From Onchidella celtica (taxonomy: Eukaryota; Mollusca; Gastropoda; Systellommatophora; Onchidiidae): a stretch of 64,000 nt of DNA. A program made the position numbers and the translations under genes. Below, one piece after another: positions 23,101 to 36,300 of the stretch. Below the pieces are notes generated by a model. It was given only the letters and a program-made list of their open reading frames with translations, searched no databases and was not told the origin of the DNA. The DNA is taken from NCBI GenBank assembly GCA_963931925.1, contig OZ007569.1, positions 19,934,982 through 19,998,981 on the forward strand. Direction: 5' to 3'. How positions within the stretch are numbered: the first letter of the stretch is position 1; the number at the start of each line of letters is the position of its first letter.

Positions 23101-23720
23101 AGAATGGTAACATACGATGAATGATTGCGCGATAACACTATGACCTCAGTAGTTATGATCAGCAATTAGTGGTTGAAATAATTGGTACACCCAAGGTGTA
23201 TCTGTCAATTCCTTTAGTCCTGAAGTGGTGCCCTTTATTTGTTTGATTTTTTCATCGTTCAGAGAATGGAGCAGTTACTAGTTTTACTTAAATAGGAAAA
23301 GAAGATAAAAATACATAGGAAAACCTCACTGCAAATTGCCTTTCACTGTCAACGGTCGAAGAATCTGCTTTTCTTTAAGATTTTTCTTTCCCTGTCTTTT
23401 GCAGACTTGCGAGCGTCATCAGACCAGGTAGTCAAGACCTTGGTGGTAGGAATGACTCTACTGCCCAGTCTACAAGCAAAAGTATACAAACTGAGCTTAC
23501 TTGAAGAACAGGACAGGTTATACGCCTAGATACGATTAGCAAAACTGACCAGTGCCTACGTAACCAACCAGGGTCAAGGTTGGCGCTTATAATTTTGGAA
23601 CAAAACAAATTAATATAATTATAAACAAATATACAAACATTTTGTTTCGAACTTGATATGATGTAACTTGAACTCTCGAATTAAACATACTCGTGCAAAG
23701 AAGACAAAACATGTTTCAGA
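20111..23720. other. Region upstream of the homeobox gene
   Basis: No coding exon is recognised in the 3.6 kb before the homeobox start codon. It contains a small promoter-like cluster at 20325-20405. Upstream 5' UTR exons may exist but cannot be called by eye. Confidence 0.35.
20325..20405 (+). promoter_or_regulatory. GC-box / CCAAT / E-box cluster
   Basis: CCCCGCC at 20328-20334, CCAAT at 20374-20378 and CACGTG at 20397-20402 lie within 80 bp, in a locally GC-richer stretch 3.3 kb upstream of the homeobox start codon. The clustering is suggestive only; no TATA box or transcript start can be shown. Confidence 0.25.
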
Positions 23721-24321
23721 ATGCATGCGTCTGAATATGCTAAGATATGTCTTGGCGTTAAGAAGTACCGTGAAACTAGATCTATATCTTCAGGAGTTAC
23801 AGCGCCAGTGGAGGATTTACAAAGATTCAGAGACCATTGGGGTACTGTCAACAAAGCTAGAATAACACCAGCAAACTACAGTTATTCAGCAATGTCAGAC
23901 ACATCTTCTTCAGCGGGATCATCTCCAGGAAGAAATATTACCCAAGACACAAGTGAAAATGACATGTTAAGAATGAAGTCCTTACAAACCAGACCAAGTT
24001 CGTTACCTCAAAAACCTGAACTGAAATTTTCCATCGAGAGAATTCTAGGACTTAATAAAGAATCCTCATCATCTTCATCATCATCATCTTTATCGATCAA
24101 GCGTGAAAACTGTTTTGACGATAGGTTCAACGTCGATGGTGACGATGATGACGACAATGATGAGGATGACAATGAATGCATTGACGTCGACGATACCAAA
24201 GGCCCAGCAGAACGTTTGAGAGACCGAGACCACGATAAAAACTTCTCGCTCTATCATGATGATGAAACGCCCCAATACCAGTGGTTACAGTGTACTCGAT
24301 ATCACCCACCTAAACTTCAAA
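23721..24321 (+). CDS. Homeobox gene exon 1 (eh1 and acidic region)
   Basis: The start ATG at 23721 is the first in frame after a stop at 23682-23684 and has A at -3. The exon ends AAA|GTAAGTG, leaving one base of a split codon that exon 2 completes as AGA. TTTCAG immediately precedes the ATG, so this could also be an acceptor with the true start further upstream; I prefer the local ATG. Residues 1-200 include WGTVNKARI near the N-terminus, Ser/Thr-rich sequence, the eh1 motif and the acidic block. The simple-sequence Ser (TCA/TCT) and Asp (GAT/GAC) codon runs are likely length-variable. Confidence 0.82.
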
Positions 24322-27300
24322 GTAAGTGCGTTTCATTTCGATAAATAAATAGATAAATAAATAAATAAATGAATAAATAAATAAATAAATAACGTGTTAA
24401 TTGTGAAGACCCAATTTGATGTCCTTTATTTCCTTTTATGTGGGTCTTATTTATTTATTTGTTTATTTATTGCTATTTCTAATTATTTATTCATTTCTGA
24501 TATTTTTTTTCACGTCTTCCACAATGCATTTTTGTTTGATCATGGTTTGTTTTGTTTTGTTGCACTTTTTAACCAAATCATAAACGAAAGTTTGAGTTGC
24601 TGACGTGAGGTGATTTGCATGGACTAAACCATTTACTAGAATTTAAGTTACATTAAAAGACATGTTTATTTGAATTAATATACTTACCTTACTAGTAGTG
24701 CTTTCAGCAGCTGAAATGGCTGGAAAACTATAGCTCCCGCTTTTGTTGTTTCGTATAGATCGATTTTAACTTGCAAATCTTTCGGGCACCTGGTCACATT
24801 CGATAGTGTAAAAGCCTTTGTTAAAATCAGAATCATATGATGTATTAAACATTACTCAGTAAATTCATAGTATGAAAAACAAATAGTGGCTCGAGTATTT
24901 CATTATGGTGCAATTTTGTACCCCCGCCCCCAACTTCTCTCAACCCCATCCCGTTTTTTTGTATTTTGCTCAACGCTACAGCCTGAGTTACAGTTTCAAA
25001 AATTAATTATAAAATACATTTTCTTAAGTGTCAACTAACGCAATGTTTACTCATCAAGTTTCAGACAATTTCAAGCAACCTTTTGAACATGTTGTTATGA
25101 CGGTAAAAATATCATGATCTTTTGTGTGTGTGTGTGTGTGTGAATGTGCATGTGTGTGTGTGTGCGTGCGCGCGCGCGTGTGTGTGTGTGTGTGTGTGTG
25201 CGTGTGTGTGTGTTTGTGCCCTCTTTGATAAGTCCACCGCGCGGGAGACTGTATTTGAGACGAGTTCAGTTTGGTACAGTTTCCCTGCCCAGACACGAGT
25301 GCGATGTAATTTTATATGGCAAAGCAGTAGACAATTGTGGCAAAATTTCTAGATCAGAGAGCGATAAGTTGCTTTGAATCTTAAGCTTCATTCGTTTCAT
25401 AGTAGATCCTCCACTGCCTGTCTATTATTGTTTTGTTTTAAGTGTATAAATAAAAATGATAAGTGAAAATGATGTTCAACTGATGACTATGAAGCATAAA
25501 TGACCAGACATATGTTTAGATAAACGGAACCGCTACATGGAATGGGTGGAAAAACAGCTAAAAACTCATTTTGTAAAAACGTTTCCTTGTTCTGAAAAAC
25601 CACTGGAACTGTTTTGCCGCAAATACTATTTTTGACATTTAATTTGCTTTTTCTCCCCTTTCATGTATAAGAAATTTCATTCCAATTATTATTGAAAAGA
25701 TCTTGGCTTGTCAATATTTCATATAAATTAACCTGAGAAGTGATTATTATAAACTGCGAACGTAATTTTGCCCGAAGAAATGCATTTCTTGCGTTGTGTA
25801 CTAAGCGTTCTAATAGATTGTGTAATGCATTACCAAAGTGTTCTGATTCGTGCAAGCTGCACTGGAATGGCTCATTCAGATATGTACCCTTGTTGCTACC
25901 TTAATTATATTTTTGCAATGGCTGGTCTAGTCCATGCAATCGAAATACTTACCATAGTTTTATATTATTATATTTTACCAGTTTCTGGCCAACTTACGAA
26001 AACGAGAAAAAACTGCCACAACCATGTCGTCAATTAAAAGTTTGGAATAGTTAAAATGCCAAATTGATTCCTCTCCTCAATGCTTATCCTCACCCTAAAA
26101 CTTTGAGGCAAAAAAAAAAAATTAAAAAATGAGCAAACAAAATCCAATTCGGCAATATAAATACGCAGATAACATGAAAAAAAAATGACCAGTGACCAGG
26201 ATTTCAAGCCTGCCACGGCTGATTCGTTCCGCCAAATACTCTAGGTGATTAAAAGAAAAAAAAAAGTCCAACTATTTCAGAAATACATTATTCAGTTTAG
26301 AGTTATACATCTGAGCATTCATAACTAATTGTAGACTTACTGTGCATAGCCATATTGTTTTTATAACTTATTAGGTTTCTGAGTCATTTCAATGTGTGTT
26401 GTTTTTTTGTTTTTTTGGGTCGTTGTTGTTGTTATCATTGTCGTTGTTGTCGTCGATGTCGTTGTTGTTGCTGTTTATTGTTGCTGTTGTCTAATCACTC
26501 TCTCATTGTATGTATAATATATTTGTAAAATTATGAACAATATCTAGATTTAAGTCTAAGGGGCTTGTTTTATTCTATTAACTCCATTTTACAAATGGCA
26601 ATAGTGGGTTTTGGGAATGTGACTCACCGATATATTCAGCTGTTATCTGGCCTACTCGTGTCTCCTTCACAGGAAACAAGAAAAAAGATGGCGCCAAGAA
26701 GAGAAAACTGGGGCGTAACCCACGAGTTCCCTTCAGTCAGCACCAAGTGATAGTGCTGGAAGAGAAATTCAGGCGTACTCACTATCTCAGCAGTATGGAT
26801 GTGGCGGAGCTTTCTACCACTCTGAATCTGACAGAAACCAGGGTAAGTAGAGACAAATACTAAGCCTAGGCAAAGACGAAATGTGGCAAAAGGAAAAAGC
26901 AGTTGTAGGCCTACGTAGCAAAAGCCTCGAGTAAGAAAAATACAGAAATCTATATTAATAAAAGTGCAACCTTACGACAATTGCAGCGCGCCTTTCGCTA
27001 CTCTTCCGTTAATGCTGATTTGGTGGCCCACAGATTTTATACAGCGATTAGTTTAGACCGTGGTCGTGTCCCCGGCACAGAAAATAAAAAAATAATTAAC
27101 AACTCGCAGAACGTTTGTATTAGTTGCTGGGTTGCGACACATTGGCGTTCGGTCTATTTTTTCGGCAAATGTACGTAATTGAGGTTGGTTCCGGTGTCTG
27201 TATCACACTCACAAAACAACTTCCGGTTAGGACGGTTTGAATGATGAGATTGAGTTCTAAGACTACCAAGTATGAAACTTTGTATGTGTGTTCTCAGTGT

Positions 27301-30300
27301 GCCTCGACTAGGAAAAAAAATGGGTCTGGAATTGGGAGATTGACGCTGCAGGGCCAAAAGTACAGGTTTGTGTTTTCAATATGCCTAGGAAAATATTATA
27401 ATATTTCTTTTCCATTAACACATGACGTTATCACTTCCTGAGATGCGCAAACAAACTAACCCGTGCGCAAATCATAGCCATAATTTGACGGGTGCTGGTG
27501 GGACACTCAGGATGTCAGTGCGCAAAGGGAGAGCAGTAAAACGTATCTAAAAACAAACAAACAAACAAAAATAAAATAAAGCTAAAGGAACAGGCAAAAT
27601 GAAGCAGGTCCATAATAATCACCCAGAACTGAAACTAATGAATCGATTTATCCCGGGCAGGGCCGGGAACTCAGCTAGTGTACAATAAAAGGCAAAGAAA
27701 AAGGGTTTGCGTTTTATTGTATCGTTTCTGCGAGGCTTTGCTACATAAAACTTGTTCTTTTTGTCACATTTTGTCTCTGCTTCAAGCCTTTGCTGCGACC
27801 GCACCGATTTTTTGCGGTTTTTACATTTCGTCACTAAGCCTAGGCGCGTACTAGCTGATTCCGATTGGCCGATAGTTGGGTGGAGACGCCACGACACTGG
27901 GTTTCGGAGCAATCCGACTAGTTCCCTGGTGCGCGAAGTCTTAGTAAAACTAATTGTCGTGACCTCTCCATCGAACTAGTTGGCTGATCAAAGTCGGGTG
28001 GTGCTTACCTAGGCAAAGTGAAAAGAAGATTGAGCAATACTGTGAAGTGGATATTTCTAGGCATGTGCGAACTGAAATAAATACGTCACAGATGACGTGA
28101 AATCACTCACGAGAGCGTATCTTTTCAAATCTGGTTAAAACAACTATTAATATTGCTTTTGTTAACAGTTCGATCTTGCATTTGTTTTGCCCAGAATTCA
28201 AGGTATTTCAGTCTGTGAAGGACCTATCTCTAATTTCTAAAGAGGTTTCCAGAGCAGGCTGCGAACTACTTGACTCTGCCTTTGTCGAATTTTTTGTCTC
28301 GAAGGCTCCACGGCTTTCATAGTTCCAGACTATGTATATTGCTCAGCCACCCTCAACTTTATTTGGAAACGCACAATAATAACAGAGATGAGATGAGAGG
28401 GGAAATCATGTGCAAATGCGGGAATAATTCTTTAAAAAAAAACAACGTATGGCAGAATGCACGAGGCATACAAGTAAGACATCAACCGCACACGTTTTAC
28501 CCCCAGAAAAAGAAGATATTCCTGTTTCAAATTTTCAAGATTCACCAGGTTGTCCATCATCCGGATGACAAGGGCTTTACCAAATTACAGGTCTTCCTTA
28601 CCGCCGCTAAGATATTCGGTAGATAAATTGAAGATGTGGGTCTGGTAGGGAGACGCGATACCTGTAGTTAAAGGCCCGTGGGGAGACTGAGTAGCCTGTC
28701 AGTAGACCACACTTGAAATAGGTAGTTCTCTCAATTTTGTCTGACCACCAACAAAAAATTAGGAAGAAGACATTCTATGTCAGAGATTGCAGAGCCGCCC
28801 CCTTCTTTTTCGGTTTCGAGATTAACCCCAAGTCTATGTTCATACATTGAATACTTACCTACCGTACGCGAGAGTATCTGGGGATGTCTCTGAACCTACA
28901 TATTAAACAGTCTACATACTTCGTCCCACCCACAGCTATAATCATTTCGCCCTGGGCCATTCCTTAGGCGGGCGCGCACGTAATCAAGTTGAGAATGTAT
29001 TAACTCAGCACGCGATATTTCTCTTTTCACCAGCTGATTCAAACAGCTTTGACGCGCCAGAAATAGTTTGAGTTTGAGTTTGAGTTTGAGTTTAACTGCG
29101 CATCGGTACGATACGGCCACTTTGCGCCTTTTACGGTTTCTCGTTATTTCAGTTGGGCTAGCTTGTGTTTAGCTCTTTATTTTAGGAGGTTTCGCTGCCC
29201 TTGGTATTTACACCTCACTTTTCTTCTTTTTATTTTTCTTGTTGTGGTAGGGATTCGTATTTTAGAATTTTGCCCGGGCAGCGGCCTGTTCGGCTTGCTC
29301 TTTTCGACTTCCAGCTGCCAAGGTATCTTTAACGTGCGCAACGTAGCCTACACACGGGCCCTCCAAATTTTTCGTCCTTATCCGAAAAGTCTAGGTGCTC
29401 GATCCTACCTACCATAGGATCAGGGACAGGAAAATAGGAGAAAAATCCCAAAATTCCAACATGCCTGCACCGACCGGGATTCGAATCCGGTACTTTCGGC
29501 ATTGAAGGCGAGCACCTTGCCTCTAGGACACCGCGTCCCTTAATACGGTTGGGCTGGTTTACAGCCCTCAGATTCCTATAAATGAGATCAAATAAAAGTG
29601 AAATTAAAAATCTAACGCAAAGATGGCAAATTTTGAAAGTGGGAGATAAAAAATTAATCAAATTGAACTTTTTACTATGTCTAGCAATGGGACGAATTTT
29701 CGACGTCCTGGAGACGATAAGCAATAAGAAATGTATGAAAATTTTGTACAGAATGTCAAAATGGCATGACATTCGCCCGTACAGGTATGATTTCCAAATA
29801 TCCATTTGTTCATGAAATGAGATACAACTAAATTTCCACCCAGGCTCGCTACATGTATCACTATTCATTATTTATAGCTGTGGAGGTTAACTTTAGAGGA
29901 AACAGGTTCTTTCATTTTCCTTCGCGTCTGATTGTTTCGTTTTTATATTATTTCTTACTCGAGGCTTTTCTACATACTTTTTCTTTTTGCACTATTTTGA
30001 CTGAGATTTAAAAAAAAAATATGTGGGCTAATAAGATTTCGAATTTCATACTGTTTTCAAATAGTCTACAATGGTTTTGGTATATGTGTATGTGTTTCTT
30101 TTTTTTTATCCGAACAGTTAAAAATCTGTATCACGAGATCTATGCCATCAGAACGTTAAGTGTCTGCTAACATTTATTACTGTATTTAGATCTGTTTATT
30201 TCGCTGGTGGTGCATAGGGCTTAAAAACTTGATAGTGCAAATAATTTACATATTATTTTCAAGAAATCTAAAGAAACTTATTCTGACTCGGCCTCGATTT

Positions 30301-33300
30301 TGACCCCATACATTTAATCTGACCGAGTTAACGATAACCTCTTTATTGAAATTCCAAACAACATGGGGAAATACCAATATCGTGTTACCGAAACCTAATT
30401 TACCTTCAATCTACATGATCTGTATCCCTAACTTAAACCCAGTTTTGACCCTAAAATTGAAAATTATTTGAAAAACCATTTAGATGCAGCGCAGTAAATC
30501 TGGCTGGTAAAAGAAAAATAAATGTTCGAACTCCTTTTTAAAATTGTTTTTCTTTCCTTCCCATAGCGCTGGTTTGATTTTCAGGGCTGCATATTTGTTG
30601 AAACGATAAATCCCGTAATCACAGTCAATGGTTGTCATATTTAGTTTTCTGTCAACCGAATGAGTAGATCAGTGTCCGAAATGAAGACAACAATATAACC
30701 ATAGGCTCTATAGGAAGATGCATGCATAGCACAACGAACCTCACGTGTTCGCTATGGCCCACATCAACAAAAGCCCCAGGAATTGACTTGACCAAAGCTG
30801 GTGATCGCTATCGTGCAAGGGCAAGGCGGAGACTTTGATAGCGCAGTGTCCTCATGTATCATCATGGGCTATTCGTCTCTGTCACACAAAATTAGTGTCC
30901 ATTTTTCACCGTACCCTTTGTGTGCCAGTCTATGGGATGAGACGACAAGAGCAAAAAGTCAACCCTTGAGAACGATGGAGACAGTGCTCCTCCGGGTACT
31001 TCTCCAACTCGCTATACAAGATGAATGTTGTGGTTTGGTCAGAGCCAAACATGGGTGGGGTAGCCACATCTGAAGACGTGCATGACAAATGAATGGAGGT
31101 TATCTGCGACCTGCGGAAACTGTATCACAAGAACTTATGAATCAACTCTCAGGGTGACCCCTTATGCCATAATATGGCCAATTGGGTTTTGTATAATTCG
31201 GTGATTTTTTAACATTTTTTTTTGTGTGTGTTAGAACATCTTACGGTTAACATCAGCGTTTGAGCTAGGATTAGGTTTGACTAATTGGCCACGATAACCA
31301 TTTCGTCAGTGACCTAACGCTGGCCCTATTATAAAACCGAGCAAGTGCGAATAACCCCATTTTACAGGGGAAGGAAGAATGTTTTATTTGAAACGTATTC
31401 TTTATCTACAATACAATTTCACGTATGTAGATAAACAATACTCGCTCATAATCAATAGAAAATAAAAATAAAATGCGTGCAAGGATTTCATCAATATATT
31501 AAAATTTGAGAAGAAAGAGTTGACAACTGCAGTTGATTGTGCGAATACACTTGCGCGGTTTCATGGCAGGGCATGCGATCATCACAGTAACTTTTTCCGA
31601 CCACAAGTTGGTAACCAAAATCCTATTGTGAGTAAATTGGCTGTGTGGCTCAAGAAGCCACCGCCACACAAACGTTACTAGCGAGTAACAGATCATGAAT
31701 GGCCGATGAGAATTAACCGGACCTGTGAGAATCGCGATTCCCATAACAGATGTTTAACGAACACGTCGACCTGAATGGTAATGGCTTAAAAGATCAGTGA
31801 GATAATTCAACTTTTAAAAAAACAACAATCAAGATGACAACAATACTAAGAGAGTAACTGTTAACATTGCCCGACATTACAGTAAATTTACTTTCTTAAA
31901 ACTGGATTTTTTTGGGGTGTTGGGTGGGGTGTTTTCTGTTTCCCTGTATACGGAATGGATTAAATCCCCTGTCAATGGCGTGTCTCGTTATTCCGGTTAA
32001 AGATTGGTTGAATCATTAAGAAATATTACAAAAACCAAAACATTTTTTTTAATCTGTTCAGTTGTTTTATTGGTTCAGTTGTCCACCCTGTTACATTTTT
32101 TTTCCCCTGATGAAGATCAGTTGACCGAACGCTTGCTTTGTCTTCCTTTTTCTTTTGCGTTTGAGTGTGTCGTTTCTGTATTATTTCTAACCTGATGCTT
32201 TGCAGCATGCAACGTTTTCTTTTTGCCATATTTTGACTTTGAATCAATGAGAGTCTACCTTCATTAACAATAGGACAGCAGCATCTTCAAGGACATTGTG
32301 TTAGATACATACGAACAAATCAATAATTGTCATTGTTTTATTTCCCTAGTGTTATCTTCTGTTAATTGTGCCATGATTTTCTGAAAAGATGACGTATTTT
32401 ACCTCTTAATACTATGGTACCGGCACTCTTCATTCTGTATTAGAAGACTCGACGTCAACTTTCCGCGAAAATTAATACAATAATATTGTATTATATGTAA
32501 TTTTGAAAACCCATTATCCAAAAGTAAAAAATTGGTGAAGACAATGCTAAAGACTGCATTATTCTATTAAACCAAACGAGAATTACACTATACTTTCAAC
32601 AAATCTCGTTCTTTTAATGCTTGCTACAATAACCGTGGCCAAGATTTGCCATAACAAAGGCACCTGAGCTGTGGGGTCTTTGGGGGTTACAAAGATGAAC
32701 TCTATTGAAGAACATTTAGCTTGTCATTTGATATGATTAGACGCTTCCTTCTCGCGGCCAGCACTCGCCAAGCTCGGAAATCAAAAGGTGTTGACGGCGA
32801 AGGGGCGGGTTGGTGGATTTGGGCTATCAGACAGAAGCCAAGAACAAACTCCCCGGGAACATAGCCGCACGGCCGTCCCAGGTAGTTCCACCCTCCAATC
32901 ACCTCCTTACTCCCCATACTACAACTGTCACTCCTTAACGCCCATCGTGAAACCGAGAGGAAGAAAAATGCACAAAATAGCCTCAATGAATTGATCTGAA
33001 ATTCAGAAATGATAGGGTTCTAGAGCAATTATTTTATTTTCGGGATTCTAGATTCACCACAACTGTGGTCACAGTGGTCATTTTTCGTGAACCTTCAGGG
33101 CTAAGAGCAGGTAATTATCATGGTTTGTGTTTGACCACGTAGCTGTGCCCTGACCGGATGTAGGCCGCACGTGCGGCTACGGTGCACCATTGCCAGGTAC
33201 TACCACGGAAATTATATACTATACAGATGCGCGGTACTCCAACGTTGAACTCAAAATTTGGGTCCACTTTTACAGATTATGTAAGTTTTTCCACCATTCT

Positions 33301-36300
33301 CAAGTATCCTCCACGGTATACATTTTGTCTGATTAATTAAACTGATTCACTCCAGTCAGTTTTCTTTAAGAGAACCACTTAGCCCTCGATCTGTCTACCC
33401 TGGAAGTCAGTGATCAGAACTAAGGTTATGGGAAAGCATATTATTATTAATATGAGATACATGGGGGAAATGCCAATTTATTTTTAAGTTTTAATTCAAG
33501 AAAGAACATTTTTTAACTACAATGATGCCATACTTTCACGAACATGCAAGAAAACATGGTATAATGTACTTTTCCTGAAAATATCACATTTCGTTTACGA
33601 TTAATCCTGTTAACAACATAATCATGCTGTAAACAGTGCGATAATTGCATTCTCATGTTCTTGCAAACATATTATTGAAAGGAGCCCCGGAACAGAGTGA
33701 GCGTTCGATTCTGTGCGTCGAAAAAAAAAAATAAACATTGAAATAATTGTATTAATGAATGGTAAAAAAAAAAAAAGAAGACATTTCATAGACGTCTTTT
33801 TGAAATCTCCCAAAATACTGTGGCAGTAAATGGTCGTAAATAGGTATGGGCCTATATGAATTTGGGGCTCTAGCTTTTAGAGAGCTTACATTAGAAGCCA
33901 TAACTATTGTAGGCTTATTTGATGTGCAAAATAAATAACATAAATGAATAAGTCACATGAAATTGAAGCTAAGATAAGAGTGATCGATCTGCGCACACAA
34001 AGACAACAACAACAACAGCAAACAAAAAAATTTCATGCTTAACACCAATGGATGGACAAACGGGCAGATAGTCAGACACTCAGAAAGCGCGCCACTGAAA
34101 GCATACCTGGCACCCATATAGCAAGCGCGACGGCAACAAGAAATACAAACCCGCTAATGGAATAATTCATTTGCTCGTGACAGACCTATCTGTGTCACAA
34201 AAGCCGAACCGAGAAAAGGACGGAACTAATCATGTTTACACCGGCGACATTCATATTCCAATATATTATTTCTGGAGCCGAGACACCTATATAATTATAC
34301 CCAGAAAAACTAATCTGATTTTCAAATCTGAGATCTTTCCAATCTGACGGCGAGGATCAGTTTACACGGCTATATGACTACATTTATGTATTGAGCTGCC
34401 ACACAAGCGATCAGCCTAATAAGGCGGTGCGCGCGGGAAAAGGTAACGCAAGCGATGCTGGAAAAAAGGTGGATTGGATGATAGGTGGCGATAATGGTTC
34501 AGAAAATCAAAAACGGAAAAAGGAGAGGAAAAAATTCACTTGATATCCTGAACTTGAAGACTTTTCTTTGTTCATTCCATAAATGGAGTATTAGTTTACG
34601 CACTTCTATGGCAGTTGTGTAAAGAATTCAGTGAGCGGTTGACATTTAAAAAGGAATTTATCCTTTCGTGAAAACCCATCACCCCCGCCTGTTTTCTTAT
34701 AATTCTTGATTAGTCTGCACAGGTTCATATCAGTTAAGACAATATTATGGAAACTGTTTAGTAAACTGCGACAGCAGCATTGTACGAAGTAGAATTTGAT
34801 AGTTGTTATCGTTGTATGTAGGCCTATAGAAAACGATTATTTTTACGTCACATGGCATATTAAAGTGGCCGCAGTTTTTGTCCACCACGCCCAATTACCA
34901 CTAGAGCTACGTGCGTTATAAAGAGAACTCATCAATTTCCTCTGAATTCTCTCTGTAAAAGAGTTTGAGATCTTTGTTCTGAAAGGCTTTTTGCTGACAG
35001 CATTTTCATATCTCTTTCCTCGTGTGTTGTTTTCCTCATGTTTCCGTCTTCATAACTCTTAAAAGGGCAGCTTTCTGTTCTTTTGATTGAGTCCTTCGCT
35101 GGTTTCTTGTTTTGGTGGGAGCCTTCAAAAGTTCTGTTTGTGACTGGCGCCGAAAGTAAAGACAGTTTGTGGCAAAAACGAAAAATAATTTATAGAATTT
35201 GTTTTGTTTGGAATTGTGTGTATGTGTGTGCGTATGTTTGTGCGTGTGTGTGTGTAAAGGGGGGGGGGGTCATGGTCCCTATGGTCTTTTTCTCTATAGG
35301 CCTATATATCAGCATATCACATTCTCATATAACTGCGGCTTGGTGCATTATTTCCTGTCACCACTGCTCTGCGATAACGGCATTTTATGTCAGACTTGTG
35401 CCACAAGGCAACCGACAGTTCACTGCATTCCTGAGCACGAGGGTTATCAGAAAATCTTATAGAAAAAGAAATGCGCCGGTAGGAAAATATAATAATCCGA
35501 CAGAATCATAATGGTATAAGCCACCAATAATGACAGGAAAACAAAGTTTTTTTCTTAATATCACAAGGGTGTCAAAAATGATTTATGCCATTAGTGTAGA
35601 GCAGTGACGATGTGGTAGGCTACGTTTTAATATTCATCTCGCGTCCCAATACGATACTTTAACAAAGAATATAGATCTAGGTCTATTATGCAGAAATTTA
35701 TAATTGAATAAGCCGCCAGTTCTAACTTCAGAGGAGATGAATAGCCTACATATACGTAAGGGATTTGTAAAGGCCAATAAGAAATGAAGGCAGCTGGAAG
35801 GGCAGGGCCAATGGCGCATCCAAACCCACCAATTTGTCCTTTCCTTGTCGCTGTCCGGAATATCGTTTTCCTGGCTCCTAATCAAATACATTTCACAAGG
35901 ATAACAGTCTGGGCTGAATGCTCTCGCAAAACAAAGTTAAGCTGTGTTTTGATATGTACGGAAACGGAAACAAAAAAAAAATTCCAGTGAAACAAGATGT
36001 TTTCATGTGTACAGAAACGCCGATTCCTTACACATGGAAACACTCTTTCTTTTTACTACTTGATGGATTTTGGACGTTTCGTTTACCGTTTCAGCTGTTT
36101 TTGTTATGTGTATGGAAACGGAAGCGGAAACGTCAAAAACCTTTCAAGTAGTGAAATAGACAAAATGTTTTCATGTGTACGGAAACGCCATTTCCATACA
36201 CATGGAAATGCTCTCTCTTTTTACTACTTGAAAGATCTTGCCTTTTCCGGACACATGAAAATACAGCTTTATGCGTTGAAATACACGTGGCTTGACGGAT

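Larger units (their letters stand above)
24322..26672. other. Homeobox intron 1
   Basis: A 2.35-kb intron with consensus GTAAGTG donor and TTCACAG acceptor. It holds an (AAATA)n run at 24340-24391, a decayed Helitron-like repeat at 24898-25372 with a 95-bp GT/GC run inside it, and GTT-rich sequence at 26420-26490. Confidence 0.75.

Noticed and set aside
29478..29541. tRNA gene with B box GGATTCGAATCC.
   Set aside because: The ends do not form an acceptor stem, and a SINE-like body and A-rich tail follow; called a SINE instead.
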